Below are positions 8,738 to 17,227 of a stretch of DNA of 64,000 nucleotides, in pieces. Within the stretch, counting starts at the first letter, position 1. Each line of letters opens with the position of its first letter. The stretch is from Lachnospiraceae bacterium A2. GTDB lineage: Bacteria; Bacillota; Clostridia; Lachnospirales; Lachnospiraceae. The notes beneath the pieces are model-generated. The model was not told the origin of the DNA, did not search any database, and saw only the letters and a program-made list of their open reading frames with translations. Where the stretch lies: the NCBI GenBank assembly GCA_000403315.2, contig KE159636.1, positions 2,517,797 through 2,581,796 of the forward strand, given 5' to 3'. Position numbers and translations under genes: made by a program.

Positions 8738-9529
8738 ATGGTTCAGGGAATGGGAAAATATACAGTCATCACCGGGGCAAGCTCCGGTATTGGGTATGAA
8801 GTGGCAAAGGCGTTTGCGGAGCGGGGAAAAAATCTGGTCATAGCAGCAAGGCGAAAAAATAATCTGGAAAAACTGAAACGGGAGATTTTAGGGATATACC
8901 CGGATTTGGATATTGTCATCAGAAGCACCGATTTATCCGTGCCGGAAAACGCACATCAGCTTTATGAAGGTTTGAGGGGCTATGAGATTGAAACATGGAT
9001 CAATAATGCGGGCTTTGGCAACTATGACAGCGTGGCGGATCAGGACTTGAGTAAGATCAGTATGATGCTGAATCTGAACATAGAGGCTCTGACAATTCTG
9101 TCCTCACTGTATGTCCGTGATTGCAAGGATGTAGAGGGAACACAGCTTATCAATATATCTTCATGTGGAGGCTATACCGTTGTGCCTACGGCTGTGACAT
9201 ATTGTGCGGCGAAGTTTTATGTCAGCACTTTTACGGAAGGGCTGGCACGGGAACTGGAAGAAGCGGGAGCGAAAATGAAGGCAAAGGTGCTGGCGCCTGC
9301 GGCGACAAAGACAGAGTTCGGAATGGTGGCAAACAATGTCAGTGAATATGACTATGACAAGTCTTTCGGAACATACCACACGGGCAAGCAGGTAGCCGGA
9401 TTCCTGCTTGGACTGTATGACAGCGAAAAAGTGGTGGGGCTGGTAGACAGGGAGAGTTTCAGTTTCCGGCTGGCAGACCCGTTGTTCCCATATGCGGGAA
9501 ATTCCTCACATAATCAGCAGCGTATGTGA
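8738..9529 (+). CDS. Short-chain dehydrogenase/reductase (SDR)
   Basis: 263 aa. Start at 8738 chosen because AAGGAGG lies 8 nt upstream; an in-frame start at 8705 overlaps the -10 box. Classical SDR: cofactor motif TGASSGIG at 12-19, NNAG at 89-92, catalytic S142, Y155 and K159 (YCAAK). R-rich turn (AARRKNN) after beta-2 favours NADP(H). Under control of the divergent MerR regulator, so it likely reduces a reactive carbonyl or other inducer; substrate unknown. Confidence 0.9.
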   Translation: MVQGMGKYTVITGASSGIGYEVAKAFAERGKNLVIAARRKNNLEKLKREILGIYPDLDIVIRSTDLSVPENAHQLYEGLRGYEIETWINNAGFGNYDSVADQDLSKISMMLNLNIEALTILSSLYVRDCKDVEGTQLINISSCGGYTVVPTAVTYCAAKFYVSTFTEGLARELEEAGAKMKAKVLAPAATKTEFGMVANNVSEYDYDKSFGTYHTGKQVAGFLLGLYDSEKVVGLVDRESFSFRLADPLFPYAGNSSHNQQRM

Positions 9530-9564
9530 GAACAGATATTTATGAAGAAATCTTACAAAAGCTA

Positions 9565-9662
9565 ACCGCCGTACTATGGACTTCATCCGCCATATGCGGC
9601 GGTCTGCTTTTTTCCCAGGCAGGCCGGGCGGCCTGATAACGGAAATTACTTGGAAGGGAATA
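9565..9662 (+). repeat. 98-bp direct repeat, copy 1 (contains a terminator hairpin)
   Basis: Nearly identical to 14759-14857. Begins with ACCGCC and contains CCGCC-ATATG-CGGCGG followed by TTTTTT, then a second GC-rich hairpin (AGGCCGGGCGGCCT). Serves as the terminator of the SDR gene and marks the left edge of the 9.56-14.86 kb cassette. The rest of 9530-9846 holds a sigma-28-like promoter at 9663-9688 and nothing else recognisable. Confidence 0.8.
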
Positions 9663-9688
9663 GAAATGCGAAAAATATCTGCCGATAT
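9663..9688 (+). promoter_or_regulatory. Sigma-28-like promoter, copy 1
   Basis: GAAA (9663-9666), 14-bp spacer, GCCGATAT (9681-9688). GCCGATAT is the -10 of flagellar sigma factors (SigD/FliA). The same pair with the same spacing occurs at 14971-14996 next to the other repeat copy. Confidence 0.5.
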
Positions 9689-9846
9689 AAATTTAGAAAG
9701 AAAACTTTCTACAGTAAAAAGAACTGCCCATGGGGAAGCTGATGCTCATGGGAACGCAGCGCCCTAAAAGGATTGCAGGCAGATTGTTAAAGAAACCTTT
9801 CCATGCTATACTGTCCTGCGAAGAGATAACCGAAGGAGGTGGGAAT

Positions 9847-9927
9847 ATGCTCTGCCATTTAGTGATTGACTTAAGCAAAGGACTCTGTACAAAGTCTGAT
9901 GAATGGACGAAATTTGTACAGAGGTAA
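9847..9927 (+). CDS. Putative 26-aa leader peptide upstream of the MFS gene
   Basis: Strong AAGGAGG ribosome site precedes ATG at 9847; the peptide starts MLCHLVIDLSKG and ends EWTKFVQR. The coding DNA contains an 11-bp perfect inverted repeat (CTCTGTACAAA 9883-9893; TTTGTACAGAG 9913-9923), and a second TTTGTAC followed by TTTTTATT lies at 9949-9963, so alternative hairpins are possible. This is the arrangement of ribosome-controlled attenuators of antibiotic-resistance genes. No homolog is recognised. Confidence 0.4.
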   Translation: MLCHLVIDLSKGLCTKSDEWTKFVQR

Positions 9928-9997
9928 AAACCATCGTCCACATTGGATTTTGTACTTTTTATTCTGAAAAAATAAAGAATAGAATGGAGAAAATTCA

Positions 9998-11275
9998 ATG
10001 GAAGAAAAATCATTTAAAAAATATATTATTTTGTGGTTAAGCCAGAGCGTATCAGGGCTTGGAAGTTCCATGACCGGGTTTGCGCTTGTTTTGTGGGCGT
10101 ATGGACAGAGCCATTCTGCAATGTCTGTTTCGCTGATGTCTTTTTGCAATTATGTGCCGTATGTCCTTTTAAGTCTGTTTGCCGGTGATTTCATAGACAG
10201 GCATAAGAAGAAAACGATCATGCTGGTTTCGGACAGCATTGCGGCGGCAGGTTCACTGGCAGTATTGGCATTTCTGCTTATGGGATGTCTGGAAGTCTGG
10301 AATATCTATGCCATAAATGTGGTGGTCGGTATAACGAATGCTTTTCAGCAGCCTGCGTCCGCAGTGGCAACGGGAAGGCTCGTACCGAAGGAGAAGATTT
10401 CAAATGTAAGCGGGATGAATTCTTTTTCCAATAATCTTATCGTGGTATTCAGCCCCATGCTGGCGGCTTTCCTGTTTGCGGCAGGCGGGCTTCCGCTTAT
10501 CCTGCTGATAGATCTGGCGAGCTTTGTCTTTGCATTTTGCGTATTGCTGTTCTTTATCACAATACCGGAACAGGCGCAGGACAAAACACATAGTTCCCCC
10601 CTGACCGGGATAGCGCAGGGATTTGATTTTCTGAAAAAAGAAAAAGGCATATTATACATCATGCTTACGATGGCGCTGATTAATTTCTGTTCAAGGCTGA
10701 CCTATGAGAATATTTTATCGCCAATGATCCTGGCAAGGAGTTCCGGGGACAGCGCTGCGCTTGGAATTGTAAATGCCTGCATGGGGGCAGGTGGGATTGC
10801 CGGGGGAATCCTTGTTTCCGTGAAAAAAGAGAGCCGTCATAAGACAGCGGCTGTTTATGTTTCGGCGGCACTGTCTTTTTTGTTTGGGGACTTGATGATG
10901 GCAGTTGGGAAAAATGTTTTCTGGTGGTCGGCTGCTGCGGTTGCTGCCAGCCTGCCCATTCCATTTATAATGGCAAACCAGAATACGATACTGTACCAGA
11001 AGATTCCTGCTGCCATGCAGGGGAGGGTATTTGCAGTCAGGAATGCCATCCAGTACAGCACGATCCCGGCTGGCATTATCCTTGGAGGCTGGCTGGCAGA
11101 TTATGTCTTTGAGCCTTTTATGGTTTCCGGGAACAGGCTGGCGGAAATGCTGGAAATAATAGTAGGGGATAGTGCCGGAAGCGGCATGGCAGCAATGTTT
11201 TTATGTACCGGGATATGCGGCTTTACAGTGAGCATGGCATCCTGTTTCAACCGGGAAATAAGGAAATTAAACTGA
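9998..11275 (+). CDS. MFS efflux transporter (DHA3-like, Mef-type)
   Basis: 425 aa, about twelve hydrophobic helices. The N-terminus IILWLSQSVSGLGSSMTGFALVLWAYG and the loop GDFIDRHKKKTIMLVSD match the DHA3 drug:H+ antiporters that include macrolide exporters Mef; a second-half loop IPAAMQGRVFAVRNAIQY is also typical. First gene of the repeat-bounded cassette, preceded by a possible attenuating leader peptide. Substrate unknown; drug or peptide export is inferred. Confidence 0.85.
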   Translation: MEEKSFKKYIILWLSQSVSGLGSSMTGFALVLWAYGQSHSAMSVSLMSFCNYVPYVLLSLFAGDFIDRHKKKTIMLVSDSIAAAGSLAVLAFLLMGCLEVWNIYAINVVVGITNAFQQPASAVATGRLVPKEKISNVSGMNSFSNNLIVVFSPMLAAFLFAAGGLPLILLIDLASFVFAFCVLLFFITIPEQAQDKTHSSPLTGIAQGFDFLKKEKGILYIMLTMALINFCSRLTYENILSPMILARSSGDSAALGIVNACMGAGGIAGGILVSVKKESRHKTAAVYVSAALSFLFGDLMMAVGKNVFWWSAAAVAASLPIPFIMANQNTILYQKIPAAMQGRVFAVRNAIQYSTIPAGIILGGWLADYVFEPFMVSGNRLAEMLEIIVGDSAGSGMAAMFLCTGICGFTVSMASCFNREIRKLN

Positions 11276-11400
11276 TTGGATAGTATGGAGGGGCGGGGTA
11301 TCTTGTCCCTTCTGATGCTTTTTGTGGGATGCATATGTCCCATGCAGGAGACCCAAAATGAAAACGAAAATTTGGCTCAGATATGAGGTGGTAATGTATT

Positions 11401-12066
11401 ATGAAAAAAATTGCTATTATAGAGGATGACCAGCATATTGGGGATGTTCTGGAAAGAACACTGACTCGTGAGGGGTATGAGATACTCCGGGCATATTCAG
11501 GTACGGAGGCGCTCTACCTTCTTTCTGAACATACGCCGGATCTGATACTTCTGGATTTGATGCTGCCCGGACTGTCCGGCGAGGAAATCCTGCCCCGGAT
11601 GCGGGGAATCCCCGTTATTGTGGTCAGTGCAAAAATAGGGATAGATGATAAGGTGGATATGCTCCTTAGCGGGGCCGTGGATTACATCACAAAACCATTT
11701 GACATGAAAGAACTGCTTGCACGTATCATGGTACAGCTCCGCAGGGGTTGCGGGCAGGAGCCGTCCAATGTCTTATCCTGTGGTGATCTTAGGATGGATA
11801 GGGTTTCACATGAGCTTGCCATAAAAGGTATTCCAGTAAAGCTGACCAAGACCGAATATGCCATACTAAAACTGCTGATGCAGAACCCGAAACAGGCCAT
11901 CTCAAAGGCAGTGATCCTTGACAGGATATGTGAGGACACGCCGGACTGCACGGAGCGTTCCCTGAAGCAGCATATCAGCAACCTCCGGAGGAAGCTGCGC
12001 GATGCCGGGGACAGGGAATATATAGAGGCGGTCTGGGGAATCGGGTTTAAGCTGGATGCGCAGTAA
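11401..12066 (+). CDS. OmpR-family response regulator of the ABC cassette
   Basis: 221 aa. Receiver domain with acidic pair E8-D10, phospho-acceptor D52 (LILLDLMLPG) and the conserved lysine in ITKPF, then a winged-helix DNA-binding domain (residues ~125-221, ending YIEAVWGIGFKL). Partner kinase is at 13851 on the far side of the ABC genes. Four TTGAC boxes directly downstream, at the ABC promoter, are its likely binding sites. Confidence 0.92.
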   Translation: MKKIAIIEDDQHIGDVLERTLTREGYEILRAYSGTEALYLLSEHTPDLILLDLMLPGLSGEEILPRMRGIPVIVVSAKIGIDDKVDMLLSGAVDYITKPFDMKELLARIMVQLRRGCGQEPSNVLSCGDLRMDRVSHELAIKGIPVKLTKTEYAILKLLMQNPKQAISKAVILDRICEDTPDCTERSLKQHISNLRRKLRDAGDREYIEAVWGIGFKLDAQ

Positions 12067-12069
12067 ATT

Positions 12070-12120
12070 TTGACCGTTTCTTGACTTTTTTCTTGACCGC
12101 TGCCTTGACCATTCTATTAT
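12070..12120 (+). promoter_or_regulatory. ABC-operon promoter with four phased TTGAC boxes
   Basis: TTGACC/T at 12070, 12081, 12093 and 12105 (spacings 11, 12, 12 bp, about one helical turn). The third box with TATTAT at 12115-12120 forms a promoter with a 16-bp spacer. Phased direct repeats reaching into the -35 region are typical OmpR-type activator sites. Confidence 0.65.
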
Positions 12121-12154
12121 AGAATGGTGCAACAAACAGAGGAGGCAGGAGATT

Positions 12155-13069
12155 ATGGAATATTGTCTGACAACTGCTATGCTCTGCAAGCAGTACAAAA
12201 GTTTCAAGGCATTGAACGGGCTTACCATGCACGTTCCAAAAGGGGCAATCTATGGCCTTGTGGGGAGGAACGGGGCAGGGAAGACTACACTGATCCGGCT
12301 GATCGCAGGCATTCAGGAGCCGACTTCCGGAGAATACACACTATATGGTGTGAAAAATACGGACAGGGAGATACACAAAGCCCGCCGCCATATGGGTGCT
12401 GTGGTGGAAACACCATCCATTTATATGGATATGAGCGCAGAGGAAAATCTTAAGATACAATACCATGTTTTGGGGCTCCCGAATTATGAAGGCATCCCGG
12501 AACTGCTGCAGTTGGTCGATCTGGATGGCTGTGGGAAGAAAAAGGCAAAGCATTTTTCGCTTGGAATGCGCCAGAGGCTTGGGATCGCCGTTGCCCTCTG
12601 CGGTTCGCCTGACTTTCTGGTTCTGGATGAGCCTGTCAACGGCTTAGACCCACAGGGGATTGTTGAAATCAGGGAGCTTATCTTAAGGCTGAACCAGGAG
12701 CAGCAGATCACCATCCTTATTTCCAGCCATATCTTAGACGAACTGTCAAAGCTGACGACACATTATGGTTTTGTAGACAGGGGCGCTATGGTGAGGGAAG
12801 TAAGCGCTGCGGAACTGGATGCCGCCTGCCGGAAATGCATCCGCCTGTCAGTGACTGACACAAGGGCATTGTGCCGGGTGCTGGACGGTATGGGCATAGA
12901 ATACAGCATTATTTCTGATACGGAGGCGGATATATACGGGGAGGTCAGCATAACACAGCTTGCTGTCGCCCTTGATAAAGAGGGATGTGATGTCAGATCC
13001 ATGCACGAGCATGACGAAAGCCTTGAAAACTATTATATGAACCTTATGGGAGGTGGCAGGAATGCATAA
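12155..13069 (+). CDS. ABC transporter ATP-binding protein (BcrA/lantibiotic-immunity type)
   Basis: 304 aa. Walker A GRNGAGKTT at 37-45, signature FSLGMRQR near 134-141, Walker B FLVLDEPVNGLDP, H-switch SSHILDELSKL. The ~80-residue C-terminal extension after the nucleotide-binding domain is as in BcrA/YxlF-type ATPases that work with small permeases in bacitracin or lantibiotic resistance. Ends 8 bp inside the permease gene. Confidence 0.9.
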   Translation: MEYCLTTAMLCKQYKSFKALNGLTMHVPKGAIYGLVGRNGAGKTTLIRLIAGIQEPTSGEYTLYGVKNTDREIHKARRHMGAVVETPSIYMDMSAEENLKIQYHVLGLPNYEGIPELLQLVDLDGCGKKKAKHFSLGMRQRLGIAVALCGSPDFLVLDEPVNGLDPQGIVEIRELILRLNQEQQITILISSHILDELSKLTTHYGFVDRGAMVREVSAAELDAACRKCIRLSVTDTRALCRVLDGMGIEYSIISDTEADIYGEVSITQLAVALDKEGCDVRSMHEHDESLENYYMNLMGGGRNA

Positions 13070-13847
13070 CCTTATTTATGTGAATATGATGAGACTGAAA
13101 AAAAGCAGGATTTTCCGCGCAGGTGTGGCTGTGTCAATGGCATATGTTGCATTCCTGCTGTTCATGAACTACCAGGAAATGACAGACTCACCAGAGACAG
13201 TGATCGGCCAGCTCAACTGGTATTTCCTTTCCACACTGCCTGTTGCGAGTGCATTCTGTTCTGTATTCTGCGGTATGTTTCTGGGGACGGAATACAGCGA
13301 TGGAACAATGAGGAACAAGCTGATGGTGGGGCATACAAGGAAAGAGATTTACATTGCAAATCTGCTTACCGTTTTTCTGGCAAATGCCTTTGTTTATCTT
13401 GCAGGCTGCCTTGTCACAGCCGTTATGGGGACTGCGATGTTCGGCTGGAACCTGGCAAACCCCATGCAGCTTGCTTTCCGTATGTTCAGCGGCATCCTGA
13501 TGCTTGGGGCGTATGCCGGGATATTTACCCTTCTGTCCATGCTGATCGATAGCAAGGCCATTTCCGCAACTGTCTGCATGGTATCGTATGTTGTGCTGTT
13601 TCTGGGTGCGCCGTTTTTGCAGACGGCAGTATTCAGCTATTACCACGGAGCGTCGCTCAACCATATGCCAAGCGAGTCTGTCCGGCCATTGCTGGAGTTT
13701 TTATATGATTTTCTTCCGGTGGGACAGGAGCTTCAGATTTCGGGTATCTTCATTCATTTGTACCGGCTCCCGGTATATTCCGTCATCTGCATTGCCCTGA
13801 CAACCATCTGTGGGATAGCAGTGTTTACAAAAAAAGATTTAAAGTAA
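13062..13847 (+). CDS. ABC transporter permease of the BcrA-type cassette
   Basis: 261 aa, six probable membrane helices, starting MHNLIYVNMMRLKKSRIFRAG. ATG at 13062 is chosen for the GGAGGTG site at 13049; a GTG at 13053 is in frame. Sequence GMFLGTEYSDGTMRNKLMVGHTR is the characteristic cytoplasmic loop of ABC-2 type permeases. Overlaps the ATPase gene by 8 bp, so the two form one transporter. Function inferred: removal of membrane-active peptides. Confidence 0.85.
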   Translation: MHNLIYVNMMRLKKSRIFRAGVAVSMAYVAFLLFMNYQEMTDSPETVIGQLNWYFLSTLPVASAFCSVFCGMFLGTEYSDGTMRNKLMVGHTRKEIYIANLLTVFLANAFVYLAGCLVTAVMGTAMFGWNLANPMQLAFRMFSGILMLGAYAGIFTLLSMLIDSKAISATVCMVSYVVLFLGAPFLQTAVFSYYHGASLNHMPSESVRPLLEFLYDFLPVGQELQISGIFIHLYRLPVYSVICIALTTICGIAVFTKKDLK

Positions 13848-13850
13848 AGA

Positions 13851-14751
13851 ATGGGGTGTGGGATGGTGTTTCCGTGGGTCTTGTGCTGTCTGTTGCTGAT
13901 TTCAAATACCTTGTGGGTTTTGAAGATACTCCTTATGAAAAAAGATTTAAAGGGCCTGGCTGCGGAGTTTCGGGATTACCTGGAACGGGAAACAAACAGC
14001 CCGCTCACCATCCCTACCCGTGACCGTCATATACGGAAAATAGCTGCTGAGATAAATTCGGGATTAAGGAATCTGCGTAGACTGCGGCACAGATATATGA
14101 ATGGCGACAGGGAACTGAAAGAAGCCGTGACGAATATCTCGCATGACCTGCGGACACCGATTACAGCCATATACGGCTACCTTGACCTGCTGGAGCATGA
14201 AGAAGACACAGAAACGGTAAAGTTTTACATCGGGCAGATACAGAACAGGACAGACTGCCTGCGGCAGCTTACGGAGGAACTGTTCCGATACTCGGTGATT
14301 GTGTCCTCATGGCAGGGCGTCTGTGAAGAAACCGTACTGAACAGGATACTGGTGGAGAGCCTGCTCGCCTGTTATGGGGAGTTTGCACAGAAAGGGATAG
14401 AGCCGGTGATTGAGATCACGGAGGTTCCGGTTCTCTGCCGAATAGACCGCCCTGCTTTTGACAGGATTGTCAGCAATATATTGAGCAATGTCCTGAAATA
14501 TAGTGACGGTGACCTGCGGGTGGGGCTTGATGCAGACGGGACGATACACTTCACTAATTCTGCAAAGAACCTGACCCCGGTCATGGTGGAGCGTTTGTTT
14601 GACCGTTTTTATACCGTAGAGACAGGACGAAATTCAACCGGATTAGGACTTTCTATCGCAAGGACGCGAGCGCATTGGTGGAAAGATAGAGGCTGTTTAT
14701 ACAGATGGAAAGCTGACAATATCACTTAGACTTCAGGGAGAGAATCAGTAA
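13851..14751 (+). pseudogene. Sensor histidine kinase with a C-terminal frameshift
   Basis: The open frame 13851-14729 gives 292 aa: an N-terminal hydrophobic helix, HisKA box (NISHDLRTPITAIYGYLDLL, H98) and HATPase motifs (N near IVSNILSNVLKYS; GLGLSIA). After GLGLSIART the frame reads RAHWWKDRG..., whereas the +1 frame gives IGGKIEAVYTDGKLTISLRL and stops at 14749-14751, the normal kinase ending. An indel near 14666-14675 therefore replaced the last ~22 residues. All catalytic boxes before it are intact, so residual activity is possible. Partner of the regulator at 11401. Confidence 0.75.
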
Positions 14752-14758
14752 AGCACAG

Positions 14759-14857
14759 ACCGCCGTACTATGGACTTCATCCGCCATATGCGGCGGTCTG
14801 CTTTTTTCCCAGGCAGGCCGGGCGGCCTGATAAGGGAAATTACTTGGAAAGGGAATA
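14759..14857 (+). repeat. 98-bp direct repeat, copy 2 (terminator of the cassette)
   Basis: Matches 9565-9662 except for a few bases (GATAAG for GATAAC and one extra A). The hairpin plus T run terminates the ABC/kinase operon 8 bp after its restored stop codon. Confidence 0.8.
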
Positions 14858-14868
14858 TGCGGGTGGGC

Positions 14869-14996
14869 TTATCGGACGAAAAGCGAAAAACTTTAGGGGT
14901 GATTTTACATTTTTTCAAAATGCTTTCTGCCTTTCGTTCCCGAAAAGTAGTCGTTTCGTTCCCTCCGCCCGAAAAACGGATTTTTTCTGCCGATAT
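14869..14996. promoter_or_regulatory. Back-to-back sigma-28 (FliA/SigD) type promoters
   Basis: Minus strand: TAAAGTTT (14895-14888), 11 bp, TCCGATAA (14876-14869), an almost perfect FliA consensus. Plus strand: GAAA (14971-14974), 14 bp, GCCGATAT (14989-14996), pointing at the LytTR gene. Right after the plus promoter is the 8-bp hairpin AAAGATAG-ATAC-CTATCTTT (14999-15018). The minus promoter faces the resistance cassette and has no minus-strand gene in reach, suggesting its gene was displaced. The remainder of 14858-15054 is otherwise featureless. Confidence 0.6.
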
Positions 14997-15054
14997 AAAA
15001 AGATAGATACCTATCTTTGGGTGAATGCCTATATGGAATTTGAGGTGATGGATT

Positions 15055-15759
15055 TTGGATATAGCAGTTGTAGATGATGAAAAAGCAATCAGGGAGCATG
15101 TATGTGCCCTGATTGAAGAACAGCAGCCGGGGAGCGTCATAGAAGCCTATGCCACGGGTGAGGAGCTGCTTGCATCGGGGAAACGGTTTGACATTGTTTT
15201 CCTCGACATACAGATGGATGGCATGAACGGCATTGAGGCGGCGAGGGAACTGCGGGAAAGGCAGGAGGACACTGTCCTTATATTCATCACGGGTGTTAAG
15301 GAGTATGTGTTTGATGCCCTTGACCTTTATGCGTTCCATTACCTGTTAAAGCCCATAGACGAGGGCAAATTTGCAGAGGTGCTTCAAAGGGCGGCGGGGG
15401 AGGCAAAGAAAAAGAAGGAAAAGAAATGCCTTTTCATCAGGACAAGGAACCTTACCCTTGACCAGTCCGACATCCTGTATATCGAGAGCAGGGCAAAGAA
15501 GCTGGAGATACACACCACCGGGGCGGATAAGGCCATAGAGATTTATGCGGCTATGGATGAACTGGAAGGGCAGCTTGGGGAGGACTTTTACCGCTGTCAC
15601 CGGGCATACATCGTGAACATGGCGCAGATCACGGAGTATGACAATGAGAGCATAACCCTTACGAATGGCGACAAGGTATATCTGGCCAAAAAGAAATATG
15701 GTGAATTTGTAAAGGCGTATATGTGGTTTTTGCAGAACGGGGGTGTGTCCAGTGTTTAA
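15055..15759 (+). CDS. LytTR-family response regulator (AgrA-like), system 1
   Basis: 234 aa from a TTG start (GAGGTGAT lies 7-10 nt upstream). Receiver domain with D51 (VFLDIQMDGMNG), T/F switch and K in LKPID; LytTR DNA-binding domain from ~residue 135 (LTLDQSDILYIESRAKKLEIHT ... FYRCHRAYIVNMAQI). AgrA-like proteins respond to a GHKL kinase that senses peptide. Overlaps its kinase gene by 17 bp. The upstream sigma-28-like promoter suggests motility-phase expression. Confidence 0.9.
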   Translation: MDIAVVDDEKAIREHVCALIEEQQPGSVIEAYATGEELLASGKRFDIVFLDIQMDGMNGIEAARELRERQEDTVLIFITGVKEYVFDALDLYAFHYLLKPIDEGKFAEVLQRAAGEAKKKKEKKCLFIRTRNLTLDQSDILYIESRAKKLEIHTTGADKAIEIYAAMDELEGQLGEDFYRCHRAYIVNMAQITEYDNESITLTNGDKVYLAKKKYGEFVKAYMWFLQNGGVSSV

Positions 15760-17227
15760 GATGGCGGATGTGCTATATGCGGCGCTGACGGTGTTTCAGG
15801 GGTACTGCCTGCAGTATTTTTTAGGTAACTTTCTGGAAAGCAGGCTGAAAAGCAGATGGAACGGGTCGAGTGTGATCGTCTTGTATGTGCTTTTGAGAAT
15901 GGCAGTAATGTGGGTTTCACCGCCGGGATATAAAGATTATAAGGTGGCAGTTGGGACGCTGGCATTGTCGCTCTGTATTTTATCATTCCTTGCTTTATGT
16001 TTTTATAAAGCATTCCGACCTATTGCGGTATTCCTGATAGTTTCGTTCCAGGCGGTTTCGGATATCAGCAGGTACGCCGTCTCTATACTGCTGGATGAGA
16101 TGGGCAGATGGGTGCTTGATATCCTGAACTGGCTTGCAGGGAAAGGTGCGCTCCAGTCAGAAAAAGCCTTCGGCATTGCGGTAGAAGTCAGCGTGGCCGG
16201 AACGCAGTTGCTCCAGTATGCGGCTATCGCCCTGCTGCTGTACTTTTCGCTGAGAAGTATCGTGCGGAATTTCCATGAAAAGAGTTACAGGATCAACAGG
16301 ATGGAACTGCTTTTTATCCTTACCCCGGCGGCGGTAGGGCTGATGATCTGTATGCTGCTGCGTATCATCATGCTTACGGTGGAAGACAGTGTCCCGGAAA
16401 TGCTGTATTACAGATACCCTGTCCTGGTCATAGTGATTCCAACAATCCTGCTCCTTTCACTGCTTTCCATTCTATATAGTGTGAAGCTGTTTCAGGATAT
16501 GATCTGCTGGAACAGGGAAAAGAGCGGCAGGATCGTCCTCGAAAAACAGATAAGCAGCCTGCAGGAGCATATGGATGAGATGGAGCGCATCTATTCCGGC
16601 ATAAGGGGCATGAAGCATGACATGAAGAACACCATTTCCGTCATCCAGCGGCTTTCCGCAGGGGAAGGGAGCGGCGAGCTGGAGGAGTACCTGTCGGAAC
16701 TGAACCGTGGACTTGAAAAGCTGGAAGTCCGTTTCAAGACGGGGAACACGGTGGTGGATACCCTGCTGAATATGAAATACCATGAGGCGGTGCGGGATGT
16801 GCCAGACCTTAAAATGGATGCCGATAAGCTGATGCTCCCGCAGGGGCTCGAAATACACAGCTATGACATAGGCGTTATCCTTGGGAATGCCGTTGATAAT
16901 GCGATGGAAGCCTGCAGGAAGCTGAAAGCAAAGGAGCCGGAGGCGGATGCTTTTATCCGGCTGTGTTCCCTGCAGAAAGGCAATCTGCTGATCTTGAAAG
17001 TAGAGAACAGTTTTGACGGATGGCTGGTGCGGAGGCGGCAGGAGGAATTTCCCATAACGGATAAGGCGGACAAAAGCTCCCACGGGATAGGGCTTGCCAA
17101 TATCAAAAGCACGGCGGAGAAATATCAGGGGACAATGGATTTCAAGGTAAATGGCAGGGTGTTCATCCTGTCGGTGATGATGAAAAATGAAAGGAGAGAA
17201 GAAGATGGATTTTGGAGTGACAGGTAA
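15743..17227 (+). CDS. GHKL sensor histidine kinase (AgrC-like), system 1
   Basis: 494 aa from GTG 15743 (ATG 15761 is an alternative). About six N-terminal membrane helices to residue ~250, then a coiled linker, phospho-acceptor region GIRGMKHDMKNTISVIQRL (H292) and a GHKL ATPase with N-box (GVILGNAVDNAMEAC) and G-box (SSHGIGLANIKSTAEKY). No AgrB or AgrD gene is found nearby, so the ligand is unknown. Its 3' end overlaps the DUF6033-like gene by 23 bp. Confidence 0.9.
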   Translation: MCPVFKMADVLYAALTVFQGYCLQYFLGNFLESRLKSRWNGSSVIVLYVLLRMAVMWVSPPGYKDYKVAVGTLALSLCILSFLALCFYKAFRPIAVFLIVSFQAVSDISRYAVSILLDEMGRWVLDILNWLAGKGALQSEKAFGIAVEVSVAGTQLLQYAAIALLLYFSLRSIVRNFHEKSYRINRMELLFILTPAAVGLMICMLLRIIMLTVEDSVPEMLYYRYPVLVIVIPTILLLSLLSILYSVKLFQDMICWNREKSGRIVLEKQISSLQEHMDEMERIYSGIRGMKHDMKNTISVIQRLSAGEGSGELEEYLSELNRGLEKLEVRFKTGNTVVDTLLNMKYHEAVRDVPDLKMDADKLMLPQGLEIHSYDIGVILGNAVDNAMEACRKLKAKEPEADAFIRLCSLQKGNLLILKVENSFDGWLVRRRQEEFPITDKADKSSHGIGLANIKSTAEKYQGTMDFKVNGRVFILSVMMKNERREEDGFWSDR

